NCBI GenBank assembly: GCA_008973525.1
Contig: WACJ01000056.1
Coordinates: forward strand, 930,001 to 994,000
Length of the DNA: 64,000 bases
DNA from: Stenopsyche tienmushanensis
Lineage: Eukaryota > Arthropoda > Insecta > Trichoptera > Stenopsychidae
Reading direction: 5' to 3'
A program made the position numbers and the translations under genes. Every line of letters starts with the position of its first letter. The stretch's first letter is position 1. The notes beneath the pieces were generated by a model that saw nothing but the letters and a program-made list of their open reading frames with translations, searched no databases and was not told the DNA's origin. Of this stretch, positions 1-11,388 are shown piece by piece.

Positions 1-589
1 ACTATTTAAAATAAATTAAAATTGACAAAATAAGGCCAAAAAATAACTTGACTGCATTTTTTTAAACAGTCGCCATTTTGTGATTTATTTATTTTTTGAA
101 TTAGAGACTATAGTAACATCTTTACTAATTATGAATTACATTGTTGGAAAGAGAAAATATACATAGAACAATGATGACATTGACACTGGGTTTACTATTT
201 CCCCCGAGGAAGAGAGCGATTTTAAATCATATAGAAAATCGCAACGAAAATTATTACACATCGATGATAGTTTGAATTAAAATAATTAGTGTTTCTCTAG
301 TAGATATCTGGTATTTGAGATGCCAGATATCAGACATCCTTAAAATGTTACCAATGATGCAAGACGTCCTTTAAATGTTATCAAAAATGTTATTTTTTAG
401 TTATCTTGCTTTCCTGTTTTTTTATTAACTTTTTTTATGCGATTTTGGATAAATTTTATATAGCTGTTTTAAAGTTATGCGATTTTTAAAATCCATTGAA
501 CGCATCTTCACTTTTTCTATGTACGTTATAGGTTTTTTTGTGCGATTTTTCGCGGAACGCATCTACCGCACAAAAAAGGTTTAAGTGTA
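1..589. mobile_element. Tc-like MITE, copy 1 (cut by window start)
   Basis: This is the 3' portion of a non-autonomous DNA element whose fuller copy lies at 56225-57073. The two align base by base from position 1 (matching about 56556). The shared right end reads as an inverted-repeat terminus, with CTACCGCACAAAAAAGG followed by TTAAGTGTA. This copy keeps about 65 bp near 440-510 that the later copy lacks. It encodes nothing. The right boundary is set at a TA dinucleotide, the expected target of the Tc1/mariner group; the left end lies outside the window. Confidence 0.7.
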
Positions 590-2591
590 TTAAAAAATAA
601 TGTCGTTTGATTCGCGGCTTTATGTAATCAGATAGATATAATATACAGTAGAGCGTAGGGACCAGCTTCAAAGGAATTAAACGTAAATTCTTATTGACAT
701 GCATCGAGTTTCGCTTCAAACCGAGTGGTAAGCGAGACTCACCTCTCGAGGTACGTCATCAAATCATATGGTGAGTGATAGTCACCCCTCGAGTGCAAAG
801 TATTAATTCTTCTAATTTGCCAAATTGATTCCAAGCATAATATTAAATTTGACCTGAGAAAAATAAGAGTTCATTGATCAAAGGATTCGTTCAATTGAAT
901 TGTATCCAAATTGATTTATACAGGTTGCATCTGCTTAGCGTCGCAATATCATTATAATTGTGCTCATGTATCTCAGCATTGAACCAAAATAATGATAAAA
1001 CATTTTAAGCTAAACATGACTAAAAATAAACATATTTTTATTTATACAAAAGTAATGCTATTATAACGTTTCATTACCGAAATATTTATTGTTGGAAAGT
1101 CGAGTCCTTAGTTGAAATGTTCTTGATGTTTTTTTTTATGTTGCTTTATATAATTCTCTTACACGCAACGTTAAATACCTACAATTTACATTTGAAAGCA
1201 AAATCTCTTTATTTTTCAGGTCTTCTGCAAAATTTCAATAGCTTCCAAGCGCAGATTTTCTCACAAAAAAGATTTTCGTATACGATAGCGGGTATTTCCA
1301 AACGAGATGCTAATAATGCTTATAAAACACATCGATCCTGTTCATTGAATCTTACCCCATGTATTATTATGAATGCCTTGTGAATGTTTTGTTTTCTCAT
1401 CGGATCCTTTAACAAAATACTCCATGCTAATATGTAGGTAGTAATGTGGGGGTGGTATAGGCTTTGAAAGCCTTAATTCTCATACGAAGCGAAAATATCT
1501 TCGAATATCGAGAGAGAAAGAAAACGTATAGAAATTTGAAACCCACATAAACACATATAAATCGGAGGTGTTATTACATCACGTTTTATGGGCACTGCTC
1601 TTTTGTTCGTTTTATTTTGCACATTTATTATGCAACAAATTTCATATTTTTTTACGTATCATACGCGAACGGTTCAAGTTGAACGTGGAAAATATTTTTC
1701 GATTGTTAATTAATGCTAATTCGTTAATATGAAATTATAAATAGTTCGCAGAAGGCATTCCTAATAGAATAAATGGGTCGTTAAAAAAATAATGTCGCAT
1801 TAATTTCAATAATAGCATTTGTTTACAGTATAACTGCGGAATGAAGCAATTTGCATTTCATTTTTAATATAAATTATTATGACGTTCCAGCGTGAATTCA
1901 TAAAGGAGTACACAAAGCATATTTTAACACATACGTATGTTATTGTAAATTTCACATTTTGAGCCACTTTATCAAAAAATATAATAATTCCTCGCAAATT
2001 TAAATACCAACATTGCGCGAAAATATTTATTTTATTAGAATATTTTAAGTCGATCTGTAATAATATATTATTTTGAAGATATTTCCGTGGATTTTCGCAG
2101 ATTGAATATACACTCGACTCTTGTAAAAAAAACACCCCTATACTTCTATAGCATCGTTTTAAAATGAATTTTATTTTAAAAAACGATCCGCATTTTTGGT
2201 AGGATCGTCAAATCATTGCAAAAACATATCTTTGAATGAAAGTCTGAGTCTGAGAAATTACGTCAGCCAATAAGGAATCAGGCATCAAATTAATGAAGGG
2301 TTGGAATTGATTGACGAAAAATAATATTTTATAAATGCTTTGATTCTATTCATGTTTATTATACAGAATCCCAAAGTTCGATGCATCATATATTTCTTAG
2401 TCTTGATTTACACGATGAAATTAATTTAGCGCGTAAGTGCAGTACAATTGATACTTCAATATTATATAAATATTTTAATTTTGCAAATGCACGTCGATAG
2501 CAATAAATGATAGCAGTATCGGAATTGAAACATGGCAGTAAACAAATATTCGTAATGATGGCAGTATTATCTTTTTTCCTGACTTTCATAT
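590..2591. other. AT-rich stretch, no gene seen
   Basis: No convincing gene. At 722-794 there are two diverged tandem copies of a motif of about 24 bp ending in CTCGAG, each resembling a subterminal repeat of TTAA-type MITEs; a TTAA follows at 803-806. Open frames at 1117-1383 (+) and 1806-2135 (-) have low-complexity AT-driven composition and no recognisable motif. Confidence 0.5.
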
Positions 2592-2786
2592 TACAGTCGA
2601 CCCTCATATAGCGTCAACTTCGTTTGCGGCGGCTTTTACGCAAGAAACGGATAAAATACGTAAAGCCAATGTTTTCTTACGCACGTTAGTCACTTGCATT
2701 TGTTAATAAACTAAATACTTACAAATTTTGTAGAGGTGCCTAACTTTTTATATGGTTTTGCTTCTATAGAGTGGTCCCTATCGTCT
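2592..2786. mobile_element. Tc1-like MITE, truncated
   Basis: The segment begins TACAGTCGACCCTC and continues with a CTATAGCG-like motif. It matches, in the opposite orientation, the element at 41170-41361, including a shared block reading AGGTGCCTAACTTT. Terminal CAGTC...CTATAGCG repeats next to a TA are typical of Tc1-type non-autonomous elements. The far end here decays after about 2785. Non-coding. Confidence 0.65.
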
Positions 2787-3571
2787 TTATTTTTAATTTA
2801 TAAGAGTAAGTTGTTCCACTAAGTTATACATCGTAGGTCTTCATCTCAAATCAATATCGCTTTTGGAGAAAATGGTATTTTAACCCTTTCCAGTAAAATG
2901 AATATGTTTCACTGCCTTCCAGGTAGTTAAAGTTACTTAGTTTTTACGACTTCGTAGCGCAAATTGCTTAACAAAAATACTGAAAAAGCATTCTTCGATC
3001 CACTCATCTGAGTGGCTCACTGTGTGACTATTCACAAATAAAATTCGATATAAATATGACGTGCAACCCTCAATATCGAGTGTACAAAGAGGTGATTGTA
3101 TAATGTATATGGTACAGATATGATCCTTTTCATTGAATACCAGCCAGCATTATTATGCTAGACATACATATTGATGGATCCGAAAATATCTTCACATTTA
3201 AATGGATCTTGATGTTTCCATTATGTTTTTAAATGAATTCACCAGAGGTCAACAGGGTTGCCTTTGATGATCTTTGCTATGTAACTGAATCGATTTTGGG
3301 ATGTATTGTTCAGAATGTCTTTTAAAAAAACAGTTCTTATTAGTATTATTAGTAAATTAAGACAATCCTAAATATAAAACAATATAAGATTAACAAAAAA
3401 TAAAAATATTAATTGGGTTGTGAAAATCCTGAACAAGAAATGTTTAAAATTCGTAAATGTAAGATAGCATATGCTAAGATACACAAGTCGCTTTTGGACA
3501 ATAAAATATATGAGTCAAAACAACTTTTTTTGCAATTTCTAATATCTCTAGACTAGTTGATAGTTAGAAGG
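2787..3571. other. AT-rich stretch with a solo MITE-like terminus
   Basis: No gene seen. TTAACCCTTTCC at 2880-2891 looks like a piggyBac-type MITE terminus, but no matching inverted end was found downstream. Confidence 0.4.
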
Positions 3572-3888
3572 TTAACTCCTTAAGGAGTTAAGACGCAATG
3601 TTGTATCCGAATTCCAATGATTTATAAAGAGTATTCTTACACGTTGAGTTTGGAGAGAAACAGAGACGGAGATGAAGAGAGTATCTTGCGTATATCGTAC
3701 GATTGTGTAGATCGTTAACCCAAATTTATCGACTATTATTAATGATGTATTTATTTATGTACAAGCTTCATACATGCTGCGACGGTCCTCATAGATAAGT
3801 GAATTTGTACGATGATAATTGGCGGACAAACGATTATAGAATCTATGTTTATGATGATTTTAAATTAGCTTGCTACTTAAAGGGTTAA
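3572..3888. mobile_element. TTAA MITE family A, copy at 3.6 kb
   Basis: A piggyBac-type non-autonomous element. Its left end lies in a perfect 20-bp palindrome centred on TTAA (3572-3591) and its right end is ACTTAAAGGGTTAA, ending at 3888. The interior matches the family A copies at 11756-12370 and 44163-44300: a block of the form AAAGAGTATTCTTACACGTTG followed by a region ending in GATAAGTGAATTTGTACG. The TTAA flanks and TTAACCC-type inverted ends are the signature of piggyBac relatives. No coding capacity. It directly abuts the R1 relic that starts at 3889. Confidence 0.7.
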
Positions 3889-4870
3889 GGAATGACAGAG
3901 GGAACTAGTATTTATTCGGAGTATGCTGTCGAGCTCGTCAACGACTACTTCAGAGACCGATGTGTCCATCACAACGAGACTAACACGACAAAGAAATTGG
4001 AGATGAGCGTTCCGCAGAGATCAGTGCTGGGGCCCACACTGTGGAACGTCCTCTACAACGGCTTGTTGGAGTTGCCCGGCATTCACGCGGAATCAACGCA
4101 TGAATGCCGGAAAATCACCTGCAGATGGCGGCAGAGAAAACGGAGGCAATTATCTGCAGCAGAAGAAGAAGACCGAGGGTCAAACAGTTTGATGTCAACG
4201 ATCACGAAATTGAATACATCAAAACGCTGAGGTACTTCGGGATCTTCATGGACAATAAGTTGACCTACAGTAAACACATTGAAGTAGCTGCGCAGAAGGT
4301 AACCAATGAGTTCGGACGACTTATGCCCAACATAGGAGTCATGAATCCATGAGATATGGCATGAATCGCTCAGACATGAAAGCTACAGGAAGAAGCTGGC
4401 AAGGGTCCAAGGGAAAGGAGCGCTCCGAGTCACCACAGCATACAAAATAGTATCTGAAGAAGCGGTTCTCGTGATCGCTGGAACCCTCCGCTGGATATCC
4501 AAACAAAGAAGAGAGCCTTGGACTTATAAGATCACAAAAACCACAACGAGCATGACCAGAAACTGAAGGATGCCTGGCAGCAGAGATGAGATCAGTTCAG
4601 CGATAGAAGATGGACCCACCGACTTATCCCGGTCGTAAGCCGGTGGAAATCATCAAAGAAGGCAGTGAGAGAGAGAGAGACGAAGAGCGGTATTCCAATC
4701 AGACTATTTGTAATCTTGAGGCAATGTGATAAGCAATACCAGGGAGACAGAGAAGGACAAGGGAAGGGTTTAGTCAGTAAGAATCTGACACTACCCTGGG
4801 ATCAAACCCAGGGTGTCTTATGTAAGATTCCTCTCCCACAGGATAAAAAAGTAATTACTTACATTATATT
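3889..4870 (+). pseudogene. R1-clade non-LTR retrotransposon ORF2, 3' part, broken
   Basis: This is the 3' end of an R1-type non-LTR retrotransposon that once encoded a reverse transcriptase. The first frame (3892-4230) carries VPQRSVLGPTLWNVLYNGLL, matching the RT motif VPQGSVLGPxLWN of the R1 clade. A second frame (4104-4352) continues with KTEAIICSRRRR, TLRYFGIFMDNKLTYSKHIE and a terminal RLMPNIG, all typical of the R1 thumb region. Past a further break, 4375-4520 encodes ARVQGKGALRVTTAYK and IVSEEAVLVIAGTLRW, and about 4580-4660 encodes RRWTHRLIP. The FADD catalytic box is missing, lost at the junction of the first two frames, and several frameshifts break the gene, so it is inactive. The 3' UTR with its inverted CCCTGGG/CCCAGGG repeats runs to about 4850. 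Everything 5' of the RT palm is absent, consistent with 5' truncation. R1 elements usually sit in 28S rDNA; there is no rDNA here. Confidence 0.85.
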
Positions 4871-7800
4871 TACAATACAATAGATATAAGTTCTCGGATT
4901 CTTGATTTATTTCAAAATCTCTTAATTGAGCTTATAACAAAATATGAATTCTTCATGGAGCGCTTGCCAATTTGACATAGATTCTATAAAATGCTCACAA
5001 GTTTTAAGTGTGATTGCGAAACGCGCTTCTTATAGTTTTGAATTCAAAATGATGAGGTTATAGATATCCAACGTCTTATTAATATATCAAGAAAATTTTC
5101 GGAGTGCTCGATTGCGTGACTTTATGCCTGGCATAATTCAAAATTTGACATCGAAATCGCCGATGTAATTTACAGACTCACGTAATCCGCACGGAATTAG
5201 TCCGATCGCGTCGCTCACAGATAAACATTAAAATTACATTATCTAAAGATTCCGAAAGGATAAGCTCGTCGGAGTCGTCCCCGAATTAAAGAACACAACG
5301 TGGAAAAATGAATAATTCCCGACATTAAAATGTAGCTCGGTCGTAATCATAACAAAGTTAAAAAAGCCATTGTCGCGCGGGCTTAAAAATGTTCCGGTCC
5401 GTTTTAAAGGGGATGCTCGAAAAATAAATTTCCCTAATTAAGTCGACGATGCCAACGACAATACACATACAATCGAGGACATTCGAAGCCCTCGACAATG
5501 CCACAAAAGATGTATTATCCGAGCGGAAGATATTGTGTCAGAAAAGGATCGTCATCCTTCTGCGTCGTCAGATGAAATATTCACTCGGCGTCGTCGCAAA
5601 CACAACCCTCAAAAAATGATCGGAATAAACGATCGATATCGTTCATCGGCCCCCGGGAAAATAATGATAAATCCATAAGAGCGACATCCGATTGAATCCC
5701 CCATATAATAAAGCTCTCCGTGTATTCGGAATGCATAAATATATTTTATCGAGCGCGTACGTCGAGTCATAAAATCCATAAATTATGCCATTTTTTTTTG
5801 CTGCTGCTTGTTTGTATTTTTATACAAAGAATCGTAAAACACGAAAACCTGTAAATCTGCAGAGCGTCGAACGTATACAGCTTTTCAGCATTTGTGTACC
5901 TTCCCTATCGTACCTTCCGTGATAAAATCGTATCGATTTTGGAACAATAAATAATATTCAAGTAAAGCGCTTTATATAATGTCATAGAAATGACGGCCTG
6001 GAGCAAATTCAATACGCTTCCATTTTGAGCGCTGCGATTATACAACTCTGAATACTGGCACAACGCTAATTAGTATTTGGACAATTGCAATGAGGAACGA
6101 GCCCTCATCGCAATTGCGTGAATATCATCGTACCAGAATACCAGAATTGATAATACAAGCTTTCCGTTGGGAAGATGATCGATCGCGAAGAGTGGACCGC
6201 TAAAAAATAACGATCGAAGAAAAAAAAAGCAATTTAGAGAGCTCACGGTTCAACGTTCGGCGAATTAAAGACCCACGCAAACGATAAATAGCATTTTCAC
6301 GATTCATTTCAGTTCAAGAAACTCATAGCAGCTGATGTTGATACATACGCAAGTAACAAGCACCCAAAAAAAAAAAACAATAATATGGCCATGCGGTCAT
6401 TCATATCATCCAGAAATATTTTCATCAAAATCAACAACAACCCATAAAATTATACGAATAAAAATAGCATGACACCGGATGACGATCATGCGACTAAGAT
6501 TGCCACTGAATGATCAGCAAAGCAAAATTTAAAAAAATATCCAATCGAAGATGAAAGACATCAAATCGGCTGACCTTTGAAATCAGTCGAAGCAGAAATT
6601 TGGACCGATTTTTATTTTACGCGAGAATTTTCATTTTCATACTCCCATTCTTTCTATTATACATCAAAAGATATTATTTTTCCCGTTTGGCTTCCGTGCA
6701 CGGTGTTTTTTTGATTGATATTCGAAGCCATTAAAAAACAAAGAAATACAAGCGCACCGACCGAGGGCAAAAAAAAGAACAACGTTTACCTTCGCAATTT
6801 GTATCATAATTGCTGGCGAGCGCCAATTGACAGGAATATTTGAACAGTGTTGCTGAAATATTTGTCGTGACGACAAAAATAAATATACACCGCGCGCACG
6901 CCTTTCGTTTACAGTCGGTGTGCAATTTTAAAGTTTGCCTAAGTGCAGCCGTAGAGTCGCACTCCGCAGTTGCGGGCATCCTCTACCGTTCATAGCGAAA
7001 TGATCGATTACCTTTTGAATGATAAATATATAAACATTCTCGGATATTGAATGTTTAACGTATTCACGGACATGGATTAGTGACGCATACATGAACGTCT
7101 TTTTTCTCACGCCTTGCGATTTTCGCATATATCGACGTGCATATATTGTAAGCCCCAATTTTAAATTGATATATTTTGTGACAATTTCCTTCGATGAAAA
7201 ATATACATTTTGAAAATTCCGAACAACGATGTTAATATGTAATTAGACTTATTTTTATTTTCTTTTTCTTATTTTTGTTGTACAATTCAAACAACTCAAT
7301 ATTTTTTCGAATCTTCTATCTGACATTACATAAGAAAATATTAGATGATAATACAATGGATCAAATGAAAACATTTTTCTTCTAGCTGCTTACTGAACAA
7401 ACAGCAAAATTTTATTTTCTAATTCCATATCATTTTTTTAAATTGAATTTAGTCAAACTGCAGTATCTTGTTTTTGATAAATTAGTTTTCGTTAACTTTT
7501 TTCCATAAACATTCTATCAACTAATTTTTAACTTCCCCAATTCAAATACTTTTAAACATTTCTATATGTGTATTCTTCAATATTTTTTTTTATTCCTGAA
7601 CATGCAGAATCAAAACCAAATCTCGCATTGTTGAATGAGTTTGTGTCTAATCATCGTTTCGTTGTGAAACAGGATTATTTAGATTGGGAGGTATATCATA
7701 TTTATCGACAGTAGATTCATTACCTGGCGGATCCACCTTTGCTTGATAAAATTCATTGACATTAGATTCAACTTCATTATTATCTATGTCTGATCACTAG

Positions 7801-8207
7801 ATCATCTGAATCAATACAACAGAACAACAACAGAAGGACATTTGTTTTTAAAATATATATTTATAGTTATAAACATAATGTAATTCTGGCGGTGCAAGTT
7901 AATAAACGCACACATACAAACGCGCGCCTATATTCGCAGACATATCCAGCGCAACACTTATGACATCCGTCTGCAATTGCAGACGTGTCCACGAATGCTT
8001 TAATATTCCTACGTTTAGAAATTGCGTTCTATGTTTGTACAACGTCCGTATTTAGAATGCGAGAGCAACTATTTGGATTATTACTAGTAAAATTCTTTTA
8101 AAAAAGTTGTAATTTTTTATGCGCATTATTACAGCTATTTGTTAATTCACCTGGGGACAAAATATTGCCATTTTTATTTTGATGCTAATTTTTAAAAGAC
8201 CTTTGGA
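4871..8207. other. Gene-free stretch with a CG-richer block
   Basis: No gene or repeat family recognised. About 5100-6300 is less AT-rich and has many CG dinucleotides, like the other low-copy blocks in this window. About 6640-7160 has short overlapping minus-strand frames without motifs. A perfect 18-bp palindrome, CGTCTGCAATTGCAGACG, lies at 7968-7985 in an otherwise non-repetitive setting. Confidence 0.5.
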
Positions 8208-8276
8208 CCTGTAGGTAGTCCCACGTTAAGCGATTGGATTCGTAACTCAATCATCTTGGGTTCGAGTCCCACAGGA
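8208..8276 (+). repeat. tRNA-like fragment with B box (SINE head or tRNA pseudogene)
   Basis: GGTTCGAGTCC at 8259-8269 is a perfect RNA polymerase III B box, forming a TGGG/CCCA stem around a TTCGAGT loop as in a tRNA T arm. The ends CCTGTAG (8208-8214) and CCACAGG (8269-8275) pair in six of seven positions like an acceptor stem. GATTG/CAATC (8232-8236 and 8248-8252) could form an anticodon-type stem, but the loop is 11 nt and no proper D arm is visible. It is therefore not a functional tRNA. It may be the head of a tRNA-derived SINE; no second copy was found in the window. Confidence 0.5.
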
Positions 8277-8299
8277 GGATGTGGCTGGCAACCACATTT

Positions 8300-10930
8300 T
8301 TAAAAAGATATATATGCCATATAAAACCATGTTAAAATGGTTGGTAATAGTTCCATAAAAGGGATTGATAGATTCAACTGCACCTTGATTCATTGTCTTA
8401 TTTTTTCATTTCTATCTCTATGGATTTCATTGGTTTTAATTACGAATTATACATGACGTTATGGTTATGGCTAGCACGATCTCCATATATGACACCACTG
8501 GATTTTTATATCTAGAAATATAGCAAAAGACACCCCTTAACCCCCCAAAAAAAAATTCAGTCCATGTGCAAAACAATCTGTATATAATACGACAGTTGAA
8601 ACCATTATATTTTTTGTTGGTAAAATTCTTTAAGAAATCATTATTTTGGAATAAAATAAAGTCAATTTCAGTTTATTATATATATTTTTCTAAACTTTTT
8701 TGCTACGTTATACATTTTGTAGAAAGTTTTTCTATCGAAGATTATACCTTGTTATTGATTGCACGACACAATTGGGATTCCTGTGGTGACATGATGTACT
8801 ATTATCGCCCGTGTGCAATGCAGATTTCCAATATAAAATTGGCATAGTTCATAATATTTCGATCAAAGTGATAAACATATTTTATAAGAGTCTGCCAAAT
8901 TAAGTATTAAAACTTCAGTTTATAATAGAAAAAAATATGTTAAGTTTTAAGTCTTGCGCAACACGACCAAATAATTCTAGACATCTATTGGATTTAAATT
9001 TATTAAAGATTTTACAGTGACATGAAATCTTATATAAGTATTTGGTAAAAGAGCGGTACAACACAATCTCCTTTGTGAGTTGGAATTTTCATATTGTGCA
9101 TACGGAATCGAATGCGAACATAATAAAAATGAAGAAAATGGGAGCAAATAATCAAAAGACACGGAGAGCTGTTGAAATGTAAAACAACAAAGGCGATGAA
9201 ACGTACTCGTGTCTGAGCCAAGAGGACTCCTACAGAGACTCGACTTTCATTTTCACAAGTAAATTCGTAGTGGATGTTTGAAGAGTAGTACCGACATTAA
9301 AGGGAAAATGCACTCCTTCATTGTTATATTACGACGTCGATGGACTAATTGGAAGTGGGCGAAGGATATCGCGTTCGACATGGGGTGTCGGTGCAGCAGT
9401 CGCAGGGTGTCTTACGACATGTCGAGAGCCAAACGACGAGTCGAAGATGAGAATAAGCTGAGAATTAAGTGGTACATGACAGTAACTCCCGTTCGTACAG
9501 ATGTCTCTCCCGAATGCCGTGTTGACACACAAATAAACTCATTTAAAATGTTCAGCGAGTCCCGAAGAAAACGCAGGATGGCATCGAGCAATCCGTCGCG
9601 TCAGTCCCGGGATGATTTAATTAAGACATTACGACTATTAACACGAATATTAATCTCGGAGGCGGACTCCCTACAATTAATAGTCGATATTATGCTCGTC
9701 CAAATTGTATAACCCGCGTGCCACTGCCAAAATTTGGCTTCTCGAAGAATTCAATTCTTTTATTTTTGTCTCTGTAGCGAATTGGAATATGTCGACGTTT
9801 TGGATTATATACGACTCTGCAGCGAACAATATGCAATTCCATCTTAAAATAAAGCACCCGAACAAAAGACGTCCCTGTGGGTGGTTTCGCAGAGCGTTAC
9901 GACCGTTGCGTAATGAATGTACTTAAATCAATTATCGGTTGGCACGATTGTTCCATAAAATATGAATTTATGGTCCCGAATGACGCTTTTCGTCGCACAA
10001 GATGTGACTTCTGAGTCCGAGTCGAAACGCAGCTAATTAATTGCAGTCCCGATAATCCCGAAGAGTGGCGACGAAATCGTCCACAAAATCAAAGCCATAA
10101 TCTATTTATAACAGCGCAAATAATATTCCGCTCAGAGGAGCATATATAAAGAATATCGGGGGATAAAAAATATTCGTGTTGCTTTAGGTAAGAATAAATT
10201 TGAATTTGAAATCTCTCATATAAAAGCATCAAAGAGAAGATCGGGGATGAAATAGAGCGAAACAACGAGTCGCGCACTCGCCGACTTTTCATTATTCTAT
10301 TTCTTGAATTTATCTATTTAGAATTTTTTACACGGCAGAAGGCAGACTGTAAATAATAGACGATAGCAAAACGTCAAAGGGAAACGATCGACAGCTCGAA
10401 GGACGCACATATAATAAAAAAATACTCCCCTGCCGTACATAAATATGTAATGCGAAGCCATCGATACGATAATAAAAACGAGCACAATAGAAATCGTGCC
10501 CGCCGAAGAAGAGCTCGTAAAATTACAAGGCAATCGAAGAGATCCATCATTGCCAAAGTGTCGTAATTAAAGTCATGCCGTCGAGATTACACATAAGAAA
10601 CGCCATACCGAATGTCGGTTATGCAATGCAAAACGAGAGGTCTGACGATCGATCGCGGAGACTCTGAAAAGGAAAACCCTCGCCCATCTAACGAGACGAC
10701 AGAAGTGCACACAGTTTTTTATTAGCTGCCGACGTTTCAGAGCGTGTAATTTCCGGTTGTCAAACTCCTGGGTGGAAATACGATCCAGATGCTGGAATAA
10801 AAAAACTTTCAAAAACTATACTTCGACAGTGGATCCATGTCGACGGATGAAATTCAACTGGATAGTTAATACATCTCTTTTTTTCACGAAAATATATTTA
10901 TTCCTTCATGCATCGTAGAAAAAGGCATAG
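8300..10930. other. Gene-free stretch
   Basis: Nothing recognised. The 144-codon open frame at 9278-9712 (+) is fairly basic and CG-rich but has no domain, and it lies in a low-copy block where stop codons are rarer by composition. I do not call it a gene. Confidence 0.4.
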
Positions 10931-11304
10931 TTAACCCTTTAAACTCCAATGTCGAAGTGGCCTCGACATTTTTTACTCCAGCGTCGATTACAATTATTTA
11001 GAGCCTGATTATGAAAGCTTCACTACTCAGGGATTAATTAGACCAGAGCTGTCATTCACTAGCAAAATAGTTCTGCACCTTTTCAATATATTTACAATTG
11101 TAATACATCGAAATGATGAAGAAAATTGTTTTTGTTTGGCGAAATTCAAAAATTGAAGTAAAAAAATGATCACTTGTACCTATATATGTTTCTTATATAG
11201 AAAATATTTTTTATTTAGGTAATATAACATTTTTTCCCAATTTATTATCATAAATATAATCTAAGATAAATTCACTGAAAATCGCTTGGAGTGCAAAGGG
11301 TTAA
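10931..11304. mobile_element. TTAA MITE family C, complete
   Basis: A 374-bp piggyBac-type MITE flanked by TTAA on both sides (10931-10934 and 11301-11304). The inverted ends are TTAACCCTTTAAACTCCAA and the complement of TTGGAGTGCAAAGGGTTAA, matching at 17 of 19 positions. A subterminal short inverted motif, GTCGAAG...CTCGAC, follows the left end. Non-coding. A related solo right end lies at 25102-25123. Confidence 0.8.
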
Positions 11305-11388
11305 TAGAGCATTGGATGCTATACGACGCTATATGAACAATAGTTTGCTCATAAATATTTTAAAGTTAAGAATGCAATGCGTTTAAAC

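Noticed and set aside
4662..4682. GA microsatellite
   Set aside because: Short simple repeat in the R1 tail; no significance beyond slippage.
9278..9712. 144-codon open frame
   Set aside because: No recognisable domain; it lies in a CG-rich block where long chance frames are expected, and the opposite strand is also open.
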